A program made the position numbers and the translations under genes. From the NCBI GenBank assembly GCA_021300015.1, contig JAJTFB010000002.1:1-64000 (forward strand): a stretch of 64,000 bases of DNA, read 5' to 3'. The notes under the pieces were generated by a model. It was not told the origin of the DNA and did not search any database. It saw only the letters and a list, made by a program, of their open reading frames with translations. Shown here one piece after another: positions 62,973 to 64,000 of the stretch (positions are counted from its first letter, which is position 1; every line of letters starts with the position of its first letter). The DNA is from Pirellula sp. (GTDB lineage Bacteria > Planctomycetota > Planctomycetia > Pirellulales > Pirellulaceae).

Positions 62973-64000
62973 TTAGGATTCATGCCGCAACAGCGGGAAG
63001 AGAATCACATCGCGGATGCTTCGAGAGTTCGTCAAAAGCATCACCAATCGATCGATTCCGATCCCCAATCCTCCTGCGGGGGGCATCCCGTATCTCAAGG
63101 CTCGGATGAAATCGCTATCCATCTTGGCCATCGAGTCTTCCTCGGACATTCCCTCGAGCTGGGTTTTGAAGAGCGATTCTTGAAGGATCGGATCGTTGAG
63201 TTCGGTGTAAGCGTTTGCGAGTTCCATGCCGTGGATGAAAAGTTCGAAGCGTTCGGCGATGTTGGGGTTCGTGGCGCTTCGCTTGGTCAGTGGGCATAGG
63301 CTAGCTGGGTAGTCGGTGACAAAGATAGGGCCTACCAAGGAGTCTTCGACTTTCTCTTCGAAGACCTCGCTGACGACGACGTCGGGGTGTTTGCCTTGAG
63401 GATCCAACCCGATCTTTTTGGCCAGTGTGGCGATCGCTTCGGTATCGTCGATCTTCAGTCCGGTATGCTCTTCGAAGAGCTCCGAGTAGGTTTTCCTGGC
63501 AAACGGCGGGGTGAAATCGATCGCAAGATCGCCCCACATCAATTGGTAACCTTGGCCCGTCGCCTCGATCGCTTCGACGATGATTTGCTGGGTCAGATCC
63601 ATCATGACTTTGTAGTCGGCGTAAGCCCAATACAATTCGATCATGGTGAACTCAGGATTGTGCTTTGGGCTGATTCCTTCGTTCCGGTAGACTCGGCCTA
63701 TTTCATACACTCGCTCGATGCCGCCGACCATGAGCCGCTTCAAGTGCAGTTCCAGCGCGATTCGCAGGACAAGCTTCATGTCCAGGGCGTTGTGGTGGGT
63801 TTGGAACGGTTTGGCGGCCGCGCCGCCGGCGATGGTGTGAAGGGTTGGACCCTCGACCTCCACAAACTCATGCTTGGAAAGCGTTTTGCGGATCGATTGA
63901 ATAATTTTCGTTCGTTTCAAAAACGTCTGGAGCGACTCTGGGTTGTAGGTCAGATCGACATAGCGCATTCGCTGACGCAACTCTGGGTCTTGCAAGCCAG
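62973..64000 (-). CDS. lysS: Lysyl-tRNA synthetase, class II, C-terminal part (cut by window edge)
   Basis: About 340 residues of the catalytic domain of a class II LysRS; the N-terminal anticodon-binding OB fold (about 150 residues) lies beyond position 64000. Motif 1 is 'SKHEFVEVEGPTLHTIAGGA', motif 2 'YEIGRVYRNEGISPKHNPEF' and motif 3 'GLGIGIDRLVMLLTNSRSIR' near the end. 'THHNALDMKLVLRIALELHL' is typical of LysRS. The open frame runs off the edge without a start, so the protein is complete in the genome and only truncated here. Charges tRNA-Lys with lysine and ATP. Confidence 0.95.
   Translation of the reverse strand, partial: GLQDPELRQRMRYVDLTYNPESLQTFLKRTKIIQSIRKTLSKHEFVEVEGPTLHTIAGGAAAKPFQTHHNALDMKLVLRIALELHLKRLMVGGIERVYEIGRVYRNEGISPKHNPEFTMIELYWAYADYKVMMDLTQQIIVEAIEATGQGYQLMWGDLAIDFTPPFARKTYSELFEEHTGLKIDDTEAIATLAKKIGLDPQGKHPDVVVSEVFEEKVEDSLVGPIFVTDYPASLCPLTKRSATNPNIAERFELFIHGMELANAYTELNDPILQESLFKTQLEGMSEEDSMAKMDSDFIRALRYGMPPAGGLGIGIDRLVMLLTNSRSIRDVILFPLLRHES

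Overview
The window looks like a chromosomal segment of a planctomycete, most likely of the Pirellulales. Pointers are a formylglycine sulfatase, a CE15 glucuronoyl esterase, two proteins with an N-terminal Cys4 zinc ribbon followed by one membrane span, a prepilin peptidase lacking the usual cysteines, an EF-G of the 'HIDSGKTT' (mitochondrial EFG1-like) type, archaeal-type glucose dehydrogenase, and genes for outer-membrane assembly (LptE, a BamD-like TPR lipoprotein) and lipoprotein maturation (LspA). The taxonomic call is inference from gene content. No rRNA, tRNA or CRISPR array was seen. Many genes start with GTG or TTG.

Layout. 1-2.1 kb: visibly more AT-rich accessory edge with a two-gene operon of unknown function and a decayed IS3-type transposase start. 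2.1-9.9 kb: carbohydrate and ester metabolism (ceramidase-like membrane protein, secreted esterase, Tat-exported amidohydrolase, glucose dehydrogenase, CE15 esterase fused to a small Cys-containing membrane anchor, rhamnulokinase). 9.9-14.8 kb, minus strand: transglutaminase membrane protein, prepilin peptidase, shikimate kinase, ribosomal protein L21. 14.9-18.4 kb: a compact UvrD/Rep-type helicase, an HD phosphohydrolase, an epimerase. 18.6-31 kb, plus strand: MacB-like ABC exporter, CutA, a nucleoside-type MFS transporter, then a metal-efflux-like locus (Cys/His-rich exported protein, lipoprotein with a C-terminal metal-binding motif, a tandem double membrane-fusion protein, a CusA/CzcA RND pump). 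31-33.7 kb: YjhG-type sugar-acid dehydratase translationally coupled to a TrpG/PabA amidotransferase. 33.7-37.7 kb: ABC-2 permease, a hairpin-dense intergenic element, DUF2203, MazG, QueD and a degenerate receiver-like protein. 37.7-42.9 kb, minus: CysNC, CysD, EF-G. 43-51 kb, plus: DedA, beta-CASP nuclease, a UvrA lacking its insertion domain, RecO, TPR lipoprotein, LptE, LspA. 51-54.4 kb, minus: small exported protein, PolX, glycosyltransferase. 54.5-57.2 kb, plus: cupin, membrane protein, sulfatase. 57.2-64 kb, minus: the zinc-ribbon paralogue pair, YgfZ, YchF and the C-terminal part of LysS, cut by the window edge.

How the genes fit together. Glucose dehydrogenase, a lactonase-like amidohydrolase and a sugar-acid dehydratase would fit a non-phosphorylating sugar oxidation route fed by CE15 and sulfatase polysaccharide breakdown, with rhamnose entering by RhaB. 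CysD and CysNC provide sulfate activation. The strongest candidates for something little described are the double-MFP metal-efflux locus, the hairpin-dense intergenic element with an inverted, base-pair-compensated repeat, the tandem zinc-ribbon paralogues, and the compact UvrA and UvrD-type proteins that each lack a defined segment.
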